Positions 17,258-28,418 of a DNA stretch of 64,000 nt are shown piece by piece; position 1 is the stretch's first letter, and each line of letters begins with the position of its first letter. Source of the stretch: Streptomyces sp. S.PNR 29 (GTDB lineage Bacteria; Actinomycetota; Actinomycetes; Streptomycetales; Streptomycetaceae); assembly GCF_030386795.1 (NCBI RefSeq), contig NZ_JANUQM010000001.1, forward strand, positions 182,363-246,362, in the 5' to 3' direction. Below the pieces are notes generated by a model. That model ran no database searches. It was given only the letters and a program-made list of their open reading frames with translations, and was not told the DNA's origin. Made by a program: the position numbers and the translations under genes.

Positions 17258-18588
17258 GCACGCAGACCCCTTCTTCCGCCGCATCCGCCCGGGAGACCAC
17301 CGAGGGCACCGTCTACACCGTCACCGGTGGCGACTGGGACGAGGTCGTCGAGACCGCGACCCGCGCCGACGACGAGCGCCTGATCGTCAACATGGGTCCC
17401 CAGCACCCCTCCACGCACGGCGTGCTCCGCCTGATCCTGGAGATCGAGGGCGAGACCGTCACCGAGGCCCGCTGCGGCATCGGCTACCTGCACACCGGTA
17501 TCGAGAAGAACCTTGAGTACCGGACGTGGACCCAGGGCACCACGTTCGTGACGCGCATGGACTACCTGACGCCGTTCTTCAACGAGACGGCGTACTGCCT
17601 CGCGGTCGAGAAGCTCCTCGGCATCGAGGACCAGATCCCGGACCGGGCCTCGATCATCCGTGTGCTCCTGATGGAGCTGAACCGGCTGTCCTCGCACCTG
17701 GTGTGCATCGCCACCGGCGGCATGGAACTCGGCGCCACCACGATCATGATCTACGGCTTCCGAGATCGTGAACTGATTCTCGACATCTACGAGCTCATCA
17801 CGGGCCTCAGGATGAACCACGCGTACATCCGCCCCGGCGGACTCGCCCAGGACCTGCCGCCCGGCGCGGTGGACCAGATCCGCGAGTTCGTGAAGAAGAT
17901 GAAGAAGAACCTCCCGGAGTACGACAAGCTCGCCACCGGGAACCCGATCTTCAAGGCCCGTATGCAGGACGTCGGCTACCTGGACCTGGCCGGCTGCATG
18001 GCCCTCGGCGCGACGGGGCCGATCCTGCGCTCCACCGGCCTGCCGCACGACCTGCGCAAGGCCCAGCCGTACTGCGGTTACGAGACGTACGACTTCGAGA
18101 TCCCGACCGCCGACACCTGCGACTCCTACGGCCGCTTCCTCATCCGGCTGGAGGAGATGCGCCAGTCGCTCAGGATCGTCGAGCAGTGCCTGGACCGGCT
18201 GCAGCCCGGACCGGTCATGGTCGCCGACAAGAAGATCGCCTGGCCCGCCCAGCTCGCCCTGGGACCGGACGGGCTCGGCAACTCCCTCGACCACATCAAG
18301 AAGATCATGGGCACCTCCATGGAGGCCCTGATCCACCACTTCAAGCTGGTGACCGAGGGCTTCCGTGTCCCGCCGGGACAGGCGTACGCGGCGGTCGAGT
18401 CGCCCAAGGGCGAGCTCGGAGTGCACGTCGTCTCCGACGGCGGCACCCGCCCCTACCGGGTCCACTTCCGCGATCCGTCCTTCACCAACCTGCAAGCCAT
18501 GGCGGCGATGTGCGAAGGCGGCCAGGTCGCCGACGTCATCGTCGCCGTCGCGTCCATCGACCCCGTGATGGGAGGCGTCGACCGGTGA
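17254..18588 (+). CDS. nuoD: NADH-quinone oxidoreductase subunit D
   Basis: 444 residues, the 49-kDa subunit that forms the quinone pocket with Nuo[22 protein letters not shown] contains the quinone-site His. Later features are [21 protein letters not shown], the long helical core and a C-terminal [15 protein letters not shown]. The substrate in this organism should be menaquinone, made partly by mqnC and menG nearby. ATG 17254 overlaps the nuoC stop by 4 bp. Confidence 0.97.
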   Translation: MSTQTPSSAASARETTEGTVYTVTGGDWDEVVETATRADDERLIVNMGPQHPSTHGVLRLILEIEGETVTEARCGIGYLHTGIEKNLEYRTWTQGTTFVTRMDYLTPFFNETAYCLAVEKLLGIEDQIPDRASIIRVLLMELNRLSSHLVCIATGGMELGATTIMIYGFRDRELILDIYELITGLRMNHAYIRPGGLAQDLPPGAVDQIREFVKKMKKNLPEYDKLATGNPIFKARMQDVGYLDLAGCMALGATGPILRSTGLPHDLRKAQPYCGYETYDFEIPTADTCDSYGRFLIRLEEMRQSLRIVEQCLDRLQPGPVMVADKKIAWPAQLALGPDGLGNSLDHIKKIMGTSMEALIHHFKLVTEGFRVPPGQAYAAVESPKGELGVHVVSDGGTRPYRVHFRDPSFTNLQAMAAMCEGGQVADVIVAVASIDPVMGGVDR

Positions 18589-19457
18589 CCACCAGTTCTT
18601 CGGAGCGGGGCGTCAGCCTGGGCATGCCCGAACTGCCCGCGCCCGACTACCCGGACGACGTTCGAGCCCGGCTGGAGGCGGACGCGCGCGAGATCATCGC
18701 CCGCTACCCGGACTCCAGGTCCGCCCTCCTGCCGTTGCTGCACCTGGTGCAGGCGGAGGAAGGGCATGTCACGCGCACCGGAATGCAGTTCTGCGCGACC
18801 ATGCTGGGCCTGACCACGGCCGAGGTCACCGCGGTCGCCACCTTCTACACCATGTACCGGCGCAAGCCCTCCGGTGACTACCAGGTAGGCGTGTGCACCA
18901 ACACGCTGTGCGCGGTGATGGGCGGCGACGCGATCTTCGAGACGCTCCAGGAGCACCTGGGCGTCGGCAACGGCGAGACCACCGACGACGGCAAGGTCAC
19001 CCTGGAGCACATCGAGTGCAACGCGGCCTGCGACTACGCGCCGGTCGTGATGGTCAACTGGGAGTTCTTCGACAACCAGACCCCACAGACCGCCAAGAAC
19101 CTCGTCGACGACCTGCGCGCGGGCAGGCCGGTCTCGCCGACGCGCGGGGCACCCCTGTGCACGTTCAAGGAGACCGCCCGGATCCTGGCGGGCTTCGCCG
19201 ACGAGCGGGAGGGGGCCGTCGAGGCGAGCGGCAGTGCGGGACCGGCGTCGCTGGTGGGTCTCCGCCTGGCCAGGGGAGAGACCGCACCCGCGCGCGTGGT
19301 CCATCCGCGGGACGGCGGACCGCACGACGAGCCGCAGGACAGCACCGTGCACCAACCGTCACCGACGGAGCACCTGAGCTCGCACGACGCGCCGCAGGAC
19401 ACATCGGCCTCCGACCCCGCCCACCCGGCGGGTCCTGTCGCCGAGGAGGGGGAGTGA
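18585..19457 (+). CDS. nuoE: NADH-quinone oxidoreductase subunit E, with C-terminal extension
   Basis: 290 residues, the 24-kDa thioredoxin-like subunit with 2Fe-2S cluster N1a. The ligands are in [12 protein letters not shown] and [17 protein letters not shown]. The preceding helical part has [11 protein letters not shown] and VATFYTMYR. NuoE of most bacteria is about 160-200 residues. Here roughly 80 extra residues follow the fold, rich in Pro, Ser, His and Asp and including a near-repeat (HDEPQDST / HDAPQDTS). The tail is probably disordered. GTG 18585 overlaps the nuoD stop. Confidence 0.96.
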   Translation: MTTSSSERGVSLGMPELPAPDYPDDVRARLEADAREIIARYPDSRSALLPLLHLVQAEEGHVTRTGMQFCATMLGLTTAEVTAVATFYTMYRRKPSGDYQVGVCTNTLCAVMGGDAIFETLQEHLGVGNGETTDDGKVTLEHIECNAACDYAPVVMVNWEFFDNQTPQTAKNLVDDLRAGRPVSPTRGAPLCTFKETARILAGFADEREGAVEASGSAGPASLVGLRLARGETAPARVVHPRDGGPHDEPQDSTVHQPSPTEHLSSHDAPQDTSASDPAHPAGPVAEEGE

Positions 19458-20803
19458 TGACCTTGGCACCCGAGATCAAGGACACCAGCCCGGAGAAGCT
19501 GCTCGCACCCGTGCTGTCGGCCTTCTGGGACGAGGACAAGTCCTGGACGCTGGACGTCTACCGAAGGCACGAAGGATACGAGGGGCTCCGCAAGGCGCTG
19601 GGCATGTCGCCTGACGACGTCATCGCGTACGTCAAGGAATCCGGTCTGCGCGGGCGCGGCGGCGCGGGGTTCCCGACGGGAATGAAGTGGCAGTTCATTC
19701 CCCAAGGGGATGGCAAGCCTCACTATCTAGTTGTCAACGCCGACGAGTCGGAGCCCGGCACCTGCAAGGACATCCCGCTCCTCTTCGCGAACCCGCACAG
19801 CCTCATCGAGGGCATCGTCATCGCGTGTCACGCCATCAGGTCGTCGCACGCCTTCATCTATCTGCGTGGTGAAGTCGTCCCAGTGCTGCGGCGGTTGCAC
19901 GCGGCCGTCGCTGAGGCCTACGCGGCGGGCTACCTCGGCAAGAACATCCTGGGCAGCGGACTCGACCTCGAACTCACCGTGCACGCGGGCGCGGGCGCGT
20001 ACATCTGCGGTGAGGAGACCGCGCTGCTGGACTCGCTCGAAGGCCGCCGGGGTCAACCGCGGCTTCGTCCCCCCTTCCCTGCTGTCGCGGGCCTCTACGC
20101 GTGCCCGACTGTTGTGAACAACGTCGAGTCGATCGCGTCGGTTCCCGCGATTCTGCATCGGGGCAAGGAATGGTTCCGGTCGATGGGCAGCGAGAAGTCG
20201 CCGGGCTTCACGCTCTACTCGCTCAGCGGCCACGTAGCGAGCCCCGGCCAGTACGAGGCCCCGCTCGGCATCACGCTGCGCCAGCTGCTCGACATGAGCG
20301 GCGGCATGCGGCCGGGCCACCGGCTGAAGTTCTGGACACCGGGCGGTTCCTCGACGCCGATGTTCACCGACGAGCACCTCGACGTCCCGCTCGACTACGA
20401 GGGAGTGGGCGCCGCGGGTTCCATGCTCGGCACCAAGGCCCTGCAGTGCTTCGACGAGACGACCTGCGTCGTCCGCGCCGTCACCCGCTGGACCGAGTTC
20501 TACGCCCACGAGTCCTGCGGCAAGTGCACGCCCTGCCGTGAAGGGACGTACTGGCTCGTGCAGTTGCTGCGCGACATCGAGGCCGGCAAGGGCACGATGT
20601 CCGACCTCGACAAGCTGAACGACATCGCCGACAACATCAACGGCAAGTCGTTCTGCGCCCTCGGCGACGGCGCCGCCTCGCCGATCTTCTCCTCGCTCAA
20701 GTACTTCCGCGAGGAGTACGAGCAGCACATCACGGGCCGCGGCTGCCCCTTCGACCCGGCCAAGTCGACGGCCTGGGCCGACCGCACGGAGGTGAACGCA
20801 TGA
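19457..20803 (+). CDS. nuoF: NADH-quinone oxidoreductase subunit F (NADH/FMN binding)
   Basis: 448 residues, the 51-kDa subunit that oxidises NADH. The NADH/FMN loop is [15 protein letters not shown] near residue 57. [12 protein letters not shown] and [16 protein letters not shown] follow. Cluster N3 is bound by [12 protein letters not shown] near residue 355 and a later Cys in [11 protein letters not shown]. The ATG shares its A with the nuoE TGA (TGATG). Length and motif order are normal. Confidence 0.97.
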   Translation: MTLAPEIKDTSPEKLLAPVLSAFWDEDKSWTLDVYRRHEGYEGLRKALGMSPDDVIAYVKESGLRGRGGAGFPTGMKWQFIPQGDGKPHYLVVNADESEPGTCKDIPLLFANPHSLIEGIVIACHAIRSSHAFIYLRGEVVPVLRRLHAAVAEAYAAGYLGKNILGSGLDLELTVHAGAGAYICGEETALLDSLEGRRGQPRLRPPFPAVAGLYACPTVVNNVESIASVPAILHRGKEWFRSMGSEKSPGFTLYSLSGHVASPGQYEAPLGITLRQLLDMSGGMRPGHRLKFWTPGGSSTPMFTDEHLDVPLDYEGVGAAGSMLGTKALQCFDETTCVVRAVTRWTEFYAHESCGKCTPCREGTYWLVQLLRDIEAGKGTMSDLDKLNDIADNINGKSFCALGDGAASPIFSSLKYFREEYEQHITGRGCPFDPAKSTAWADRTEVNA

Positions 20804-23304
20804 CCGTGACCACCAACGCTCCCGCAGGCGGGGGAGAGGCGGCGGTCCCGCCGGAGGACCTCGTGACGCTGACGATCGACGGCGTGGAGGTCAGCGTGCC
20901 CAAGGGCACCCTGGTCATCCGCGCCGCCGAACAGCTCGGCATCGAGATCCCCCGGTTCTGCGACCACCCTCTCCTCGACCCGGCCGGCGCCTGCCGCCAG
21001 TGCATCGTCGAGGTCGAGGGCCAGCGCAAGCCCATGGCGTCCTGCACGATCACGTGTACGGACGGAATGGTCGTGAAGACTCAACTGACCTCCCCGGTCG
21101 CCGAGAAGGCACAGCACGGTGTGATGGAGCTGCTGCTCATCAACCACCCGCTGGACTGCCCGGTCTGCGACAAGGGCGGCGAGTGCCCGCTGCAGAACCA
21201 GGCCATGTCGCACGGCAACGCCGAGTCCCGCTTCGAAGGAAAGAAGCGGACGTACGAGAAGCCCGTGCCGATCTCCACGCAGGTGCTGCTCGACCGCGAG
21301 CGGTGCGTGCTGTGCGCGCGCTGCACCCGGTTCTCCAACCAGATCGCGGGCGACCCGATGATCGAGCTGATCGAGCGGGGCGCGCTGCAGCAGGTAGGCA
21401 CCGGCGAGGGCGACCCGTTCGAGTCGTACTTCTCCGGCAACACGATCCAGATCTGCCCGGTCGGCGCGCTGACCTCGGCGGCGTATCGCTTCCGCTCCCG
21501 CCCCTTCGACCTGATCTCCTCGCCGTCGGTCTGCGAGCACTGCTCGGGCGGCTGCGCGACCCGCACCGATCACCGGCGCGGCAAGGTCATGCGGCGGCTC
21601 GCCGCCCACGACCCCGAGGTCAACGAGGAGTGGATCTGCGACAAGGGGCGGTTCGCGTTCCGGTACGCGCAGACACGGGACCGGCTGGAAACCCCTCTGG
21701 TGCGGAACGCGGAGGGCGACCTCGAACCGGCCTCCTGGCCGGAGGCGCTGCAGATCGCGGCGCAGGGTCTGCTCGCCTCGCGCGGCCGGACCGGTGTCCT
21801 GACCGGAGGCCGCCTCACCGTCGAGGACGCCTACGCGTACAGCAAGTTCGCGCGCGTGGCGCTGGACACCAACGACATCGACTTCCGCGCGCGCGTGCAC
21901 AGCAGCGAGGAGGCCGACTTCCTGGCCGCCCGGGTCGCCGGCCGCGGCCGTGACCTCGACGGTACGGGCGTCACGTACACCTCCTTGGAGAAGGCGCCCG
22001 CCGTCCTGCTGGTCGGGTTCGAGGCCGAGGAGGAGGCGCCCGGCGTCTTCCTGCGGCTGCGCAAGGCCTGGCGCAAGCACGGACAGCAGGTGTTCTCCCT
22101 GGCCACGCACGCCACGCGGGGTCTGGAGAAGGCGGGCGGCACGCTGCTGCCGGCCGCGCCCGGGACCGAGACCGAGTGGCTGGACGCGCTCGCCGGCGGT
22201 GTCGGCCTGGACGAGACCGGGACGAAGGCCGCCCAGGCGCTGCGCACCGAGGGAGCGGTGATCGTCGTCGGCGAGCGGCTGTCCGCGGTGGCCGGTGGTC
22301 TCACCGCCGCCGTACGGACCGCGTCCGCGACCGGCGCCCGGCTGGTGTGGATCCCGCGCCGGGCGGGGGAGCGCGGTGCCGTCGAGGCGGGTGCGCTGCC
22401 GTCGCTGCTGCCGGGCGGGCGTCCGGCCACCGACCCGCGCGCGCGGGAGGAGGTCGCCGCGCTCTGGGGCGTCGCCGACCTTCCGCACCGCTACGGGCGC
22501 GACACCGGCCAGATCATCGAGGCGGCCGTGACCGGCGAACTCCAGGCGCTGCTGGTGGCCGGGGTCGAGATCGCCGACCTTCCCGACCCGGCACGCGCGC
22601 GTGAGGCCCTCACCGAGGTGGGCTTCCTGGTGTCGCTGGAGCTGCGGCCCAGCGAGATCAGCGAGCAGGCCGACGTCGTCCTGCCGGTCGCCGCGGTCGC
22701 CGAGAAGGCCGGCACCTTCCTCAACTGGGAAGGCCGGGTCCGCTTCTTCGAGGCCGCGCTCAAGCCCGACCAGATGACCCGCCGCCTCGCGCCCACCGAC
22801 GCGCGCGTGCTGCAGATGCTGGCCGACGCCATGGACGTACACCTGGGCCTGCCGGATCTGCGCACCACGCGGGCGGAGATCGACCGGCTCGGCGCCTGGG
22901 ACGGGCCGCGGGCCACGGAACCGCTGGAGACGGCGGGCGCGCTGCCGCGGCCGGCCGCCGGGGAGGCCGTGCTCGCCGGGCACCGGCTGCTGCTCGACCA
23001 AGGCGTCCTCCAGGAGGGCGACGAGGCGCTCGCCGGCACCCGGCACGCCGCACGCGCGCGCGTGTCGGCCGCCACGGCCGCCGAGGCGGGCGTCAAGGAC
23101 GGCGACCTCCTCGCCGTGACCGGCTCCTTCGGAGCCGTGGAACTCCCGCTGCAGATCAGCGAGATGCCCGACAGGGTGGTCTGGCTCCCGCTGAACTCCC
23201 AAGGCGGGGGCGTCGCCTCCGACACCGGGGCGCTGCCCGGATCCCTCGTCCGCATCGGCCCGGCGACGCTCGCCGGCGAGGCCCCCAAGGAGGTGGAGGC
23301 ATGA
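20800..23304 (+). CDS. nuoG: NADH-quinone oxidoreductase subunit G
   Basis: 834 residues. The N-terminal ferredoxin part has a 2Fe-2S site ([16 protein letters not shown] and a later Cys), then the HxxxC-type site [17 protein letters not shown] and a 4Fe-4S site at [24 protein letters not shown] with WICDKGRF supplies the ligands of the off-pathway cluster N7. The remaining 600 residues are the molybdopterin-oxidoreductase-like domain, without cofactor in complex I. The C-terminus resembles the DMSO-reductase family cap. It overlaps nuoF and nuoH by 4 bp each. Confidence 0.97.
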   Translation: MTVTTNAPAGGGEAAVPPEDLVTLTIDGVEVSVPKGTLVIRAAEQLGIEIPRFCDHPLLDPAGACRQCIVEVEGQRKPMASCTITCTDGMVVKTQLTSPVAEKAQHGVMELLLINHPLDCPVCDKGGECPLQNQAMSHGNAESRFEGKKRTYEKPVPISTQVLLDRERCVLCARCTRFSNQIAGDPMIELIERGALQQVGTGEGDPFESYFSGNTIQICPVGALTSAAYRFRSRPFDLISSPSVCEHCSGGCATRTDHRRGKVMRRLAAHDPEVNEEWICDKGRFAFRYAQTRDRLETPLVRNAEGDLEPASWPEALQIAAQGLLASRGRTGVLTGGRLTVEDAYAYSKFARVALDTNDIDFRARVHSSEEADFLAARVAGRGRDLDGTGVTYTSLEKAPAVLLVGFEAEEEAPGVFLRLRKAWRKHGQQVFSLATHATRGLEKAGGTLLPAAPGTETEWLDALAGGVGLDETGTKAAQALRTEGAVIVVGERLSAVAGGLTAAVRTASATGARLVWIPRRAGERGAVEAGALPSLLPGGRPATDPRAREEVAALWGVADLPHRYGRDTGQIIEAAVTGELQALLVAGVEIADLPDPARAREALTEVGFLVSLELRPSEISEQADVVLPVAAVAEKAGTFLNWEGRVRFFEAALKPDQMTRRLAPTDARVLQMLADAMDVHLGLPDLRTTRAEIDRLGAWDGPRATEPLETAGALPRPAAGEAVLAGHRLLLDQGVLQEGDEALAGTRHAARARVSAATAAEAGVKDGDLLAVTGSFGAVELPLQISEMPDRVVWLPLNSQGGGVASDTGALPGSLVRIGPATLAGEAPKEVEA

Positions 23305-24665
23305 GCCCGTACCTCGCCGCTGAAGACCTCTCGATGTTCGGCCACGACCCCTGGTGGCTGGTCGTCATCAAGGCGGTGTTCTGTTTCGCCTTCCTGATGG
23401 TGACCGTGCTCGTCTCCATCGTCATGGAGCGCAAGGTCGTCGCGTGGATGCAGCTGCGCATCGGCCCGAACCGGCACGGCCCCTGGGGCATGCTCCAGTC
23501 GCTCGCCGACGGCATCAAGCTGATGCTCAAGGAGGACGTGGTCGTCAAGCGCGCGGACAAGGTGGTGTACGTCCTCGCACCGATCGTCGCGGCCATCCCG
23601 GCCTTCATGGCGATCGCGGTGATCCCCTTCGGGCCGGCCGGCAACGAGATCTCGATCTTCGGCCACCGCACCACGATGCAGCTCACCGACCTGCCGATCG
23701 CGATGCTGTACGTCCTCGCGGTCGCCTCGGTCGGCATCTACGGCATCGTGCTGGCGGGTTGGAGTTCCGGATCCACGTATCCGCTGCTGGGCGGTCTGCG
23801 CTCGTGCGCGCAGATGATCTCCTACGAGATCGCCATGGGCGCCGCGTTCGCCTCCGTGTTCCTCTACTCGGGGTCGATGTCGACGTCGACGATCGTCGAG
23901 CAGCAGACCGATCGCTGGTACATCCTGCTGTTGCCGGTGTCCTTCGTCCTCTACATCGTGACGATGGTCGGCGAGACCAACCGCGCCCCCTTCGACATGC
24001 CGGAGTCCGAGGGCGACCTGGTCGGCGGCTTCAACACCGAGTACTCGTCGATCAAGTTCGCGATGTTCATGCTCGCCGAGTACGTGAACATGGTGACGGT
24101 CTCGGCCGTGGCCACCACCCTCTTCCTCGGCGGCTGGCGTGCCCCGTGGCCGGTCAGCACCTTCTGGGAGGGCGCGAACCACGGCTGGTGGCCGCTGCTG
24201 TGGTTCGTCGTCAAGGTGCAGCTGCTGCTGTTCTTCTTCATCTGGATCCGCGGCACGCTCCCGCGGGTCCGCTACGACCAGCTGATGAAGCTCGGCTGGA
24301 AGGTCCTCATCCCGGTCTCGCTGGTGTGGCTGATGCTCGTCGCCAGCGTGCGGGCCCTTCGGAACGAGGGATACGGCTTCAGCGACATCGTCCTCTACGT
24401 CGGCGGCGCCGTCCTCGCCCTGCTGCTGTTGTCCTTCGTCGCCGACATGTTCCGCGAGAAGGCCAAGCAGGCCGAGCAGCCCGCTGAGAAACCGGCCGCT
24501 TTCGACCCGATGGCCGGCGGATTCCCCGTGCCGCCGCTGCCGGGACAGGAGCTGCCGCCGGTGCCGCGACGCCGTCCGCGCCGTGAGCGGGAGCTGATTG
24601 TCAGTGGTGGGGCGGATACTCAGAGTGACGGATCTCTGGATGGAAAGGAGGCGTCCGATGGCTGA
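23301..24665 (+). CDS. nuoH: NADH-quinone oxidoreductase subunit H, with C-terminal extension
   Basis: 454 residues, polytopic membrane subunit linking the quinone site to the proton channels. Conserved stretches are [22 protein letters not shown], the quinone-chamber loops [10 protein letters not shown] and [27 protein letters not shown], and [19 protein letters not shown]. Typical NuoH has 320-350 residues. Here about 70 cytosolic residues rich in Pro, Arg and Glu follow the last helix, as in other actinobacteria. The end overlaps nuoI by 8 bp. Confidence 0.97.
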   Translation: MSPYLAAEDLSMFGHDPWWLVVIKAVFCFAFLMVTVLVSIVMERKVVAWMQLRIGPNRHGPWGMLQSLADGIKLMLKEDVVVKRADKVVYVLAPIVAAIPAFMAIAVIPFGPAGNEISIFGHRTTMQLTDLPIAMLYVLAVASVGIYGIVLAGWSSGSTYPLLGGLRSCAQMISYEIAMGAAFASVFLYSGSMSTSTIVEQQTDRWYILLLPVSFVLYIVTMVGETNRAPFDMPESEGDLVGGFNTEYSSIKFAMFMLAEYVNMVTVSAVATTLFLGGWRAPWPVSTFWEGANHGWWPLLWFVVKVQLLLFFFIWIRGTLPRVRYDQLMKLGWKVLIPVSLVWLMLVASVRALRNEGYGFSDIVLYVGGAVLALLLLSFVADMFREKAKQAEQPAEKPAAFDPMAGGFPVPPLPGQELPPVPRRRPRRERELIVSGGADTQSDGSLDGKEASDG

Positions 24666-25299
24666 GCAGCCCAAGGAGACCGACCCCGGTTTCCAGAACC
24701 CCGTGGCCGGCTTCGGTGTGACCTTCAAGGCCATGTTCAAGAAGCGGCTGACGGAGCAGTACCCGGAGCAGCAGAAGACCACGGCTCCGCGTTTCCACGG
24801 ACGGCACCAGCTCAACCGCCATCCGGACGGCCTGGAGAAGTGCGTCGGCTGTGAGCTGTGCGCCTGGGCCTGCCCCGCCGACGCGATCTACGTCGAGGGT
24901 GCGGACAACACCGACGAGGAGCGCTACTCGCCGGGCGAGCGGTACGGCCGCGTCTACCAGATCAACTACGCCCGCTGCATCCTGTGCGGGCTGTGCATCG
25001 AGGCGTGCCCCACGCGCGCGCTCACGATGACCAACGAGTTCGAGCTGGCCGACTCCAGCCGAGCCGACCTCATCTTCACCAAGGAACAGCTGCTCGCCGG
25101 CCTCGAGGAGGGCATGGTCGACACCCCGCACGCCATCTATCCGGGGACCGACGAACAGGACTACTACCGGGGCCTGGTGACGGAAGCCGCGCCCGGCACG
25201 GTGCGCCAGGTCGCCCTCTCCAAGGGGGAGGTCCCGCAGGAGGCCTCCTCCACCTTCGGTGAGAGCGAACCGGCCTCGGAGAAGGTGATCGGCCGATGA
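24658..25299 (+). CDS. nuoI: NADH-quinone oxidoreductase subunit I
   Basis: 213 residues, the ferredoxin-like subunit with clusters N6a and N6b. The two 4Fe-4S motifs are [16 protein letters not shown] and [16 protein letters not shown], near residues 61-72 and 103-115. About 70 acidic C-terminal residues follow. I chose ATG 24658 because the strong ribosome site AAAGGAGG lies 8 bases upstream. This start falls inside the end of nuoH. Confidence 0.97.
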   Translation: MAEQPKETDPGFQNPVAGFGVTFKAMFKKRLTEQYPEQQKTTAPRFHGRHQLNRHPDGLEKCVGCELCAWACPADAIYVEGADNTDEERYSPGERYGRVYQINYARCILCGLCIEACPTRALTMTNEFELADSSRADLIFTKEQLLAGLEEGMVDTPHAIYPGTDEQDYYRGLVTEAAPGTVRQVALSKGEVPQEASSTFGESEPASEKVIGR

Positions 25300-26138
25300 C
25301 CTCCCAACTCGCCGCCTACAGCACCTCCACCGGAGAGGCCGTCCAGTTCTGGATGCTCGGCACCATCGCCGTGATCGGCGCCCTGTGCACCGTCTTGATG
25401 AAGAAGGCCGTGCACAGCGCGCTCTGCCTCGCCGGAACCATGATCATTCTGGCGGTGTTCTACCTCGCCAACGGCGCCTACTTCCTGGGCGTCGTCCAGA
25501 TCGTCGTCTACACCGGCGCGATCATGATGCTGTTCCTGTTCGTGGTGATGCTCGTCGGCGTCACCGCGGCGGACTCCCTGAAGGAGACCATCAAGGGTCA
25601 GCGCTGGCTGGCCCTGTTGTGCGGGCTCGGCTTCGGCATCCTGCTGTTCGCGGGCATCGGCAACGCCTCCCTCAGGGAGTTCAACGGCATCGGCCAGGCC
25701 AACGCGAACGGCAACGTGGAGGGCATCGCGTCCCTCATCTTCACCAAGTACGTCTTCGCGTTCGAGATCACCGGCGCCCTGCTCATCACGGCCGCCGTCG
25801 GCGCCATGGTGCTCACCCACCGGGAGCGCACCGAACGCGCCAAGACGCAGCGCGAGCTGGCCGAACAGCGCATCCGGGAAGGCAAGTACATCCCGCCGCT
25901 GCCGGCGCCCGGTGTGTACGCCCGGCACAACGCCGTCGACATCGCGGGCCTGCTGCCCGACGGCACCCCGTCCGAGCTCACCGTCAACAAGACGCTGCGC
26001 GAGCGGGGCCAGATCCGTGACGTGTCGACGGAGGCGCTCAACGACCTGCGGGCGCTGGAGCAGCGGGCCGAGGAGCGCCTGGAGCGCAAGTCCATCGAGC
26101 CGGCGAAGTTCGGGCGGGCCGAGGAGGCGTCGAAGTGA
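25296..26138 (+). CDS. nuoJ: NADH-quinone oxidoreductase subunit J, with C-terminal extension
   Basis: 280 residues. Five helices occupy about residues 15-180, with the conserved [29 protein letters not shown] that contains the pi-bulge helix of complex I. The last 100 residues are charged and cytosolic ([28 protein letters not shown]) and probably form a coiled coil. Enterobacterial NuoJ ends soon after the last helix. It overlaps nuoI and nuoK by 4 bp. Confidence 0.96.
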   Translation: MTSQLAAYSTSTGEAVQFWMLGTIAVIGALCTVLMKKAVHSALCLAGTMIILAVFYLANGAYFLGVVQIVVYTGAIMMLFLFVVMLVGVTAADSLKETIKGQRWLALLCGLGFGILLFAGIGNASLREFNGIGQANANGNVEGIASLIFTKYVFAFEITGALLITAAVGAMVLTHRERTERAKTQRELAEQRIREGKYIPPLPAPGVYARHNAVDIAGLLPDGTPSELTVNKTLRERGQIRDVSTEALNDLRALEQRAEERLERKSIEPAKFGRAEEASK

Positions 26139-26434
26139 ACCCCGTCAACTACCTCTATCTCGCGGCCCTGCTGTTCACGATCGGCGCCACCGGCGTGCTG
26201 ATCAGGCGCAACGCGATCGTCGTCTTCATGTGCATCGAGCTCATGCTCAACGCCTGCAACCTCGCGTTCGTCGCCTTCTCCCGGATGCACGGCAACCTCG
26301 ACGGCCAGATCATCGCCTTCTTCACGATGGTCGTCGCCGCCGCGGAGGTCGTGGTCGGGCTCGCGATCATCGTGTCCCTGTTCCGTACCCGCCACTCGGC
26401 CTCGGTCGACGACGCCAGCCTGATGAAGCTGTAA
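26135..26434 (+). CDS. nuoK: NADH-quinone oxidoreductase subunit K
   Basis: 99 residues and three helices. The conserved channel Glu residues are in [17 protein letters not shown] and [13 protein letters not shown]. It forms part of the proton path between NuoH/J and NuoN. GTG 26135 overlaps the nuoJ stop (GTGA). A 14-bp gap to nuoL is the first real spacer since nuoA/nuoB. Confidence 0.97.
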   Translation: MNPVNYLYLAALLFTIGATGVLIRRNAIVVFMCIELMLNACNLAFVAFSRMHGNLDGQIIAFFTMVVAAAEVVVGLAIIVSLFRTRHSASVDDASLMKL

Positions 26435-26448
26435 GGGGTCGCTGAATC

Positions 26449-28413
26449 GTGGAGAACCTGATTGCGCTGCTGGTGGCGGCGCCCCTGCTCGGAGCGGCGG
26501 TCCTGCTGTGCGGCGGACGTCGGCTGGACGCCGTCGGTCACTGGATCGGTACGCTGCTGGCGGCCGTCTCCTTCGTGATCGGCGTCGTGCTCTTCGCCGA
26601 CCTGCTGGGCAGGAGCGCCGACGACCGCACCCTGACGCAGCACCTGTTCAGCTGGGTTCCGGTGGAGGGATTCCAGGCCGACGTCGCCTTCCGCCTCGAC
26701 CAGCTGTCGATGACGTTCGTCCTGCTGATCACCGGGGTCGGCTCGCTGATCCACCTGTACTCCGTCGGGTACATGGAGCACGACGAGCGGCGCCGCCGCT
26801 TCTTCGGCTACCTGAACCTGTTCCTCGCGGCGATGCTGCTGCTCGTCCTCGCCGACAACTACCTGCTGCTGTACGTCGGCTGGGAGGGTGTCGGTCTCGC
26901 CTCCTACCTGCTGATCGGCTTCTGGCAGCACAAGCCCAGCGCCGCCACGGCCGCGAAGAAGGCCTTCCTGGTCAACCGCGTCGGCGACATGGGCCTGTCG
27001 ATCGCGATCATGCTGATGTTCCTGTGGTTCGGCACCTTCGCCTTCGGGCCGGTGCTCGGCACCCACGAGGAGGCCGGGCTCGCCGGTGCCGCCGGTGAGG
27101 GCAAGCTCACGGCCATCGCCCTGATGCTGCTGCTCGCCGCCTGCGGCAAGTCCGCCCAGGTGCCGCTGCAGTCCTGGCTCGGGGACGCGATGGAGGGCCC
27201 GACCCCGGTCTCGGCCCTCATCCACGCCGCGACGATGGTGACGGCGGGCGTGTATCTCATCGTCCGCTCCGGGGCCATCTTCAACGGCGCGCCGGACGCG
27301 CAGCTGGTCGTCACCATCGTCGGAGCGGTCACGCTCCTCTTCGGTGCGATCGTCGGTTGCGCGAAGGACGACATCAAGAAGGCGCTGGCCGGCTCGACCA
27401 TGTCGCAGATCGGCTACATGGTGCTGGCCGCGGGCCTCGGCCCCATCGGCTACGTCTTCGCGATCATGCACCTGGTGACGCACGGCTTCTTCAAGGCCGG
27501 GCTGTTCCTCGGTGCCGGTTCGGTCATGCACGGCATGAACGACGAGGTCGACATGCGCCGCTACGGCGGTCTGCGCAAGTACATGCCGATCACGTTCGTC
27601 ACCTTCGGACTCGGCTACCTCGCCATCATCGGCTTCCCGGGCCTGTCCGGCTTCTTCTCCAAGGACAAGATCATCGAGTCGGCGTTCGCCAAGGGCGGCA
27701 CCGAGGGCTGGATCCTCGGCGGCGTGGCCCTGCTGGGCGCGGCCATCACCGCGTACTACATGACGCGCGTGATGCTGATGACCTTCTTCGGCGAGGAACG
27801 CTGGCGCCATGCCCCGACGCCGTCCCCGGCCGAGCCCGATGTGGAGCCCGCCGCCGAGACGCGCGGCGAGTACGCCCCGCCGCACCCGCACGAGTCGCCC
27901 AAGGTCATGACGATCCCGATGATCGTGCTGGCCGTCGGGTCGGTGGCCGCGGGCTTCCTGTTCAACTGGCAGGACGGCTTCCTGCACTGGCTGGAGCCGA
28001 TCACCGGGCACGATCACGGCCATGCGCCGATCAGCGCCCTCACGGTCACGCTGTCCACGGTGGCCGTGATGGTCCTCGGCGTCGCCCTCGCCTACACGCA
28101 GTACGGCCGCCGTCCGGTCCCGGCCGTCGCCCCGCGCGGGTCGCTGCTCACCCGGGCAGCCCGGCGCGACCTGCTCCAGGACGACTTCAACCACATCGTC
28201 CTCGTGCGCGGCGGCGAGCACCTCACACGCTCCCTGGTGTACGTCGACCACAGCCTGGTCGACGGCGTCGTCAACGGCACGGCGGCCTCGGTCGGCGGCC
28301 TCTCCGGGCGGATGCGCAGGCTGCAGAACGGCTTCGCCCGCTCCTACGCGGTCTCGATGTTCGGCGGCGCGGCGCTCATCGTCGCCGCGACCCTGCTGAT
28401 GAGGGCGGTCTGA
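26449..28413 (+). CDS. nuoL: NADH-quinone oxidoreductase subunit L
   Basis: 654 residues, the most distal antiporter-like proton pump subunit. Conserved features are [18 protein letters not shown], the lysine- and histidine-bearing channel regions ([46 protein letters not shown]) and [11 protein letters not shown]. The C-terminus carries the long lateral helix with a final membrane anchor. The GTG start is preceded by AAGGGG. Length is in the normal range. Confidence 0.97.
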   Translation: MENLIALLVAAPLLGAAVLLCGGRRLDAVGHWIGTLLAAVSFVIGVVLFADLLGRSADDRTLTQHLFSWVPVEGFQADVAFRLDQLSMTFVLLITGVGSLIHLYSVGYMEHDERRRRFFGYLNLFLAAMLLLVLADNYLLLYVGWEGVGLASYLLIGFWQHKPSAATAAKKAFLVNRVGDMGLSIAIMLMFLWFGTFAFGPVLGTHEEAGLAGAAGEGKLTAIALMLLLAACGKSAQVPLQSWLGDAMEGPTPVSALIHAATMVTAGVYLIVRSGAIFNGAPDAQLVVTIVGAVTLLFGAIVGCAKDDIKKALAGSTMSQIGYMVLAAGLGPIGYVFAIMHLVTHGFFKAGLFLGAGSVMHGMNDEVDMRRYGGLRKYMPITFVTFGLGYLAIIGFPGLSGFFSKDKIIESAFAKGGTEGWILGGVALLGAAITAYYMTRVMLMTFFGEERWRHAPTPSPAEPDVEPAAETRGEYAPPHPHESPKVMTIPMIVLAVGSVAAGFLFNWQDGFLHWLEPITGHDHGHAPISALTVTLSTVAVMVLGVALAYTQYGRRPVPAVAPRGSLLTRAARRDLLQDDFNHIVLVRGGEHLTRSLVYVDHSLVDGVVNGTAASVGGLSGRMRRLQNGFARSYAVSMFGGAALIVAATLLMRAV

Positions 28414-28418
28414 TACCG

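Noticed and set aside
26155..28251. 698-codon minus-strand frame opposite nuoL
   Set aside because: His/Asp/Arg/Gln-rich antisense composition and no motif; nuoK and nuoL occupy the plus strand.
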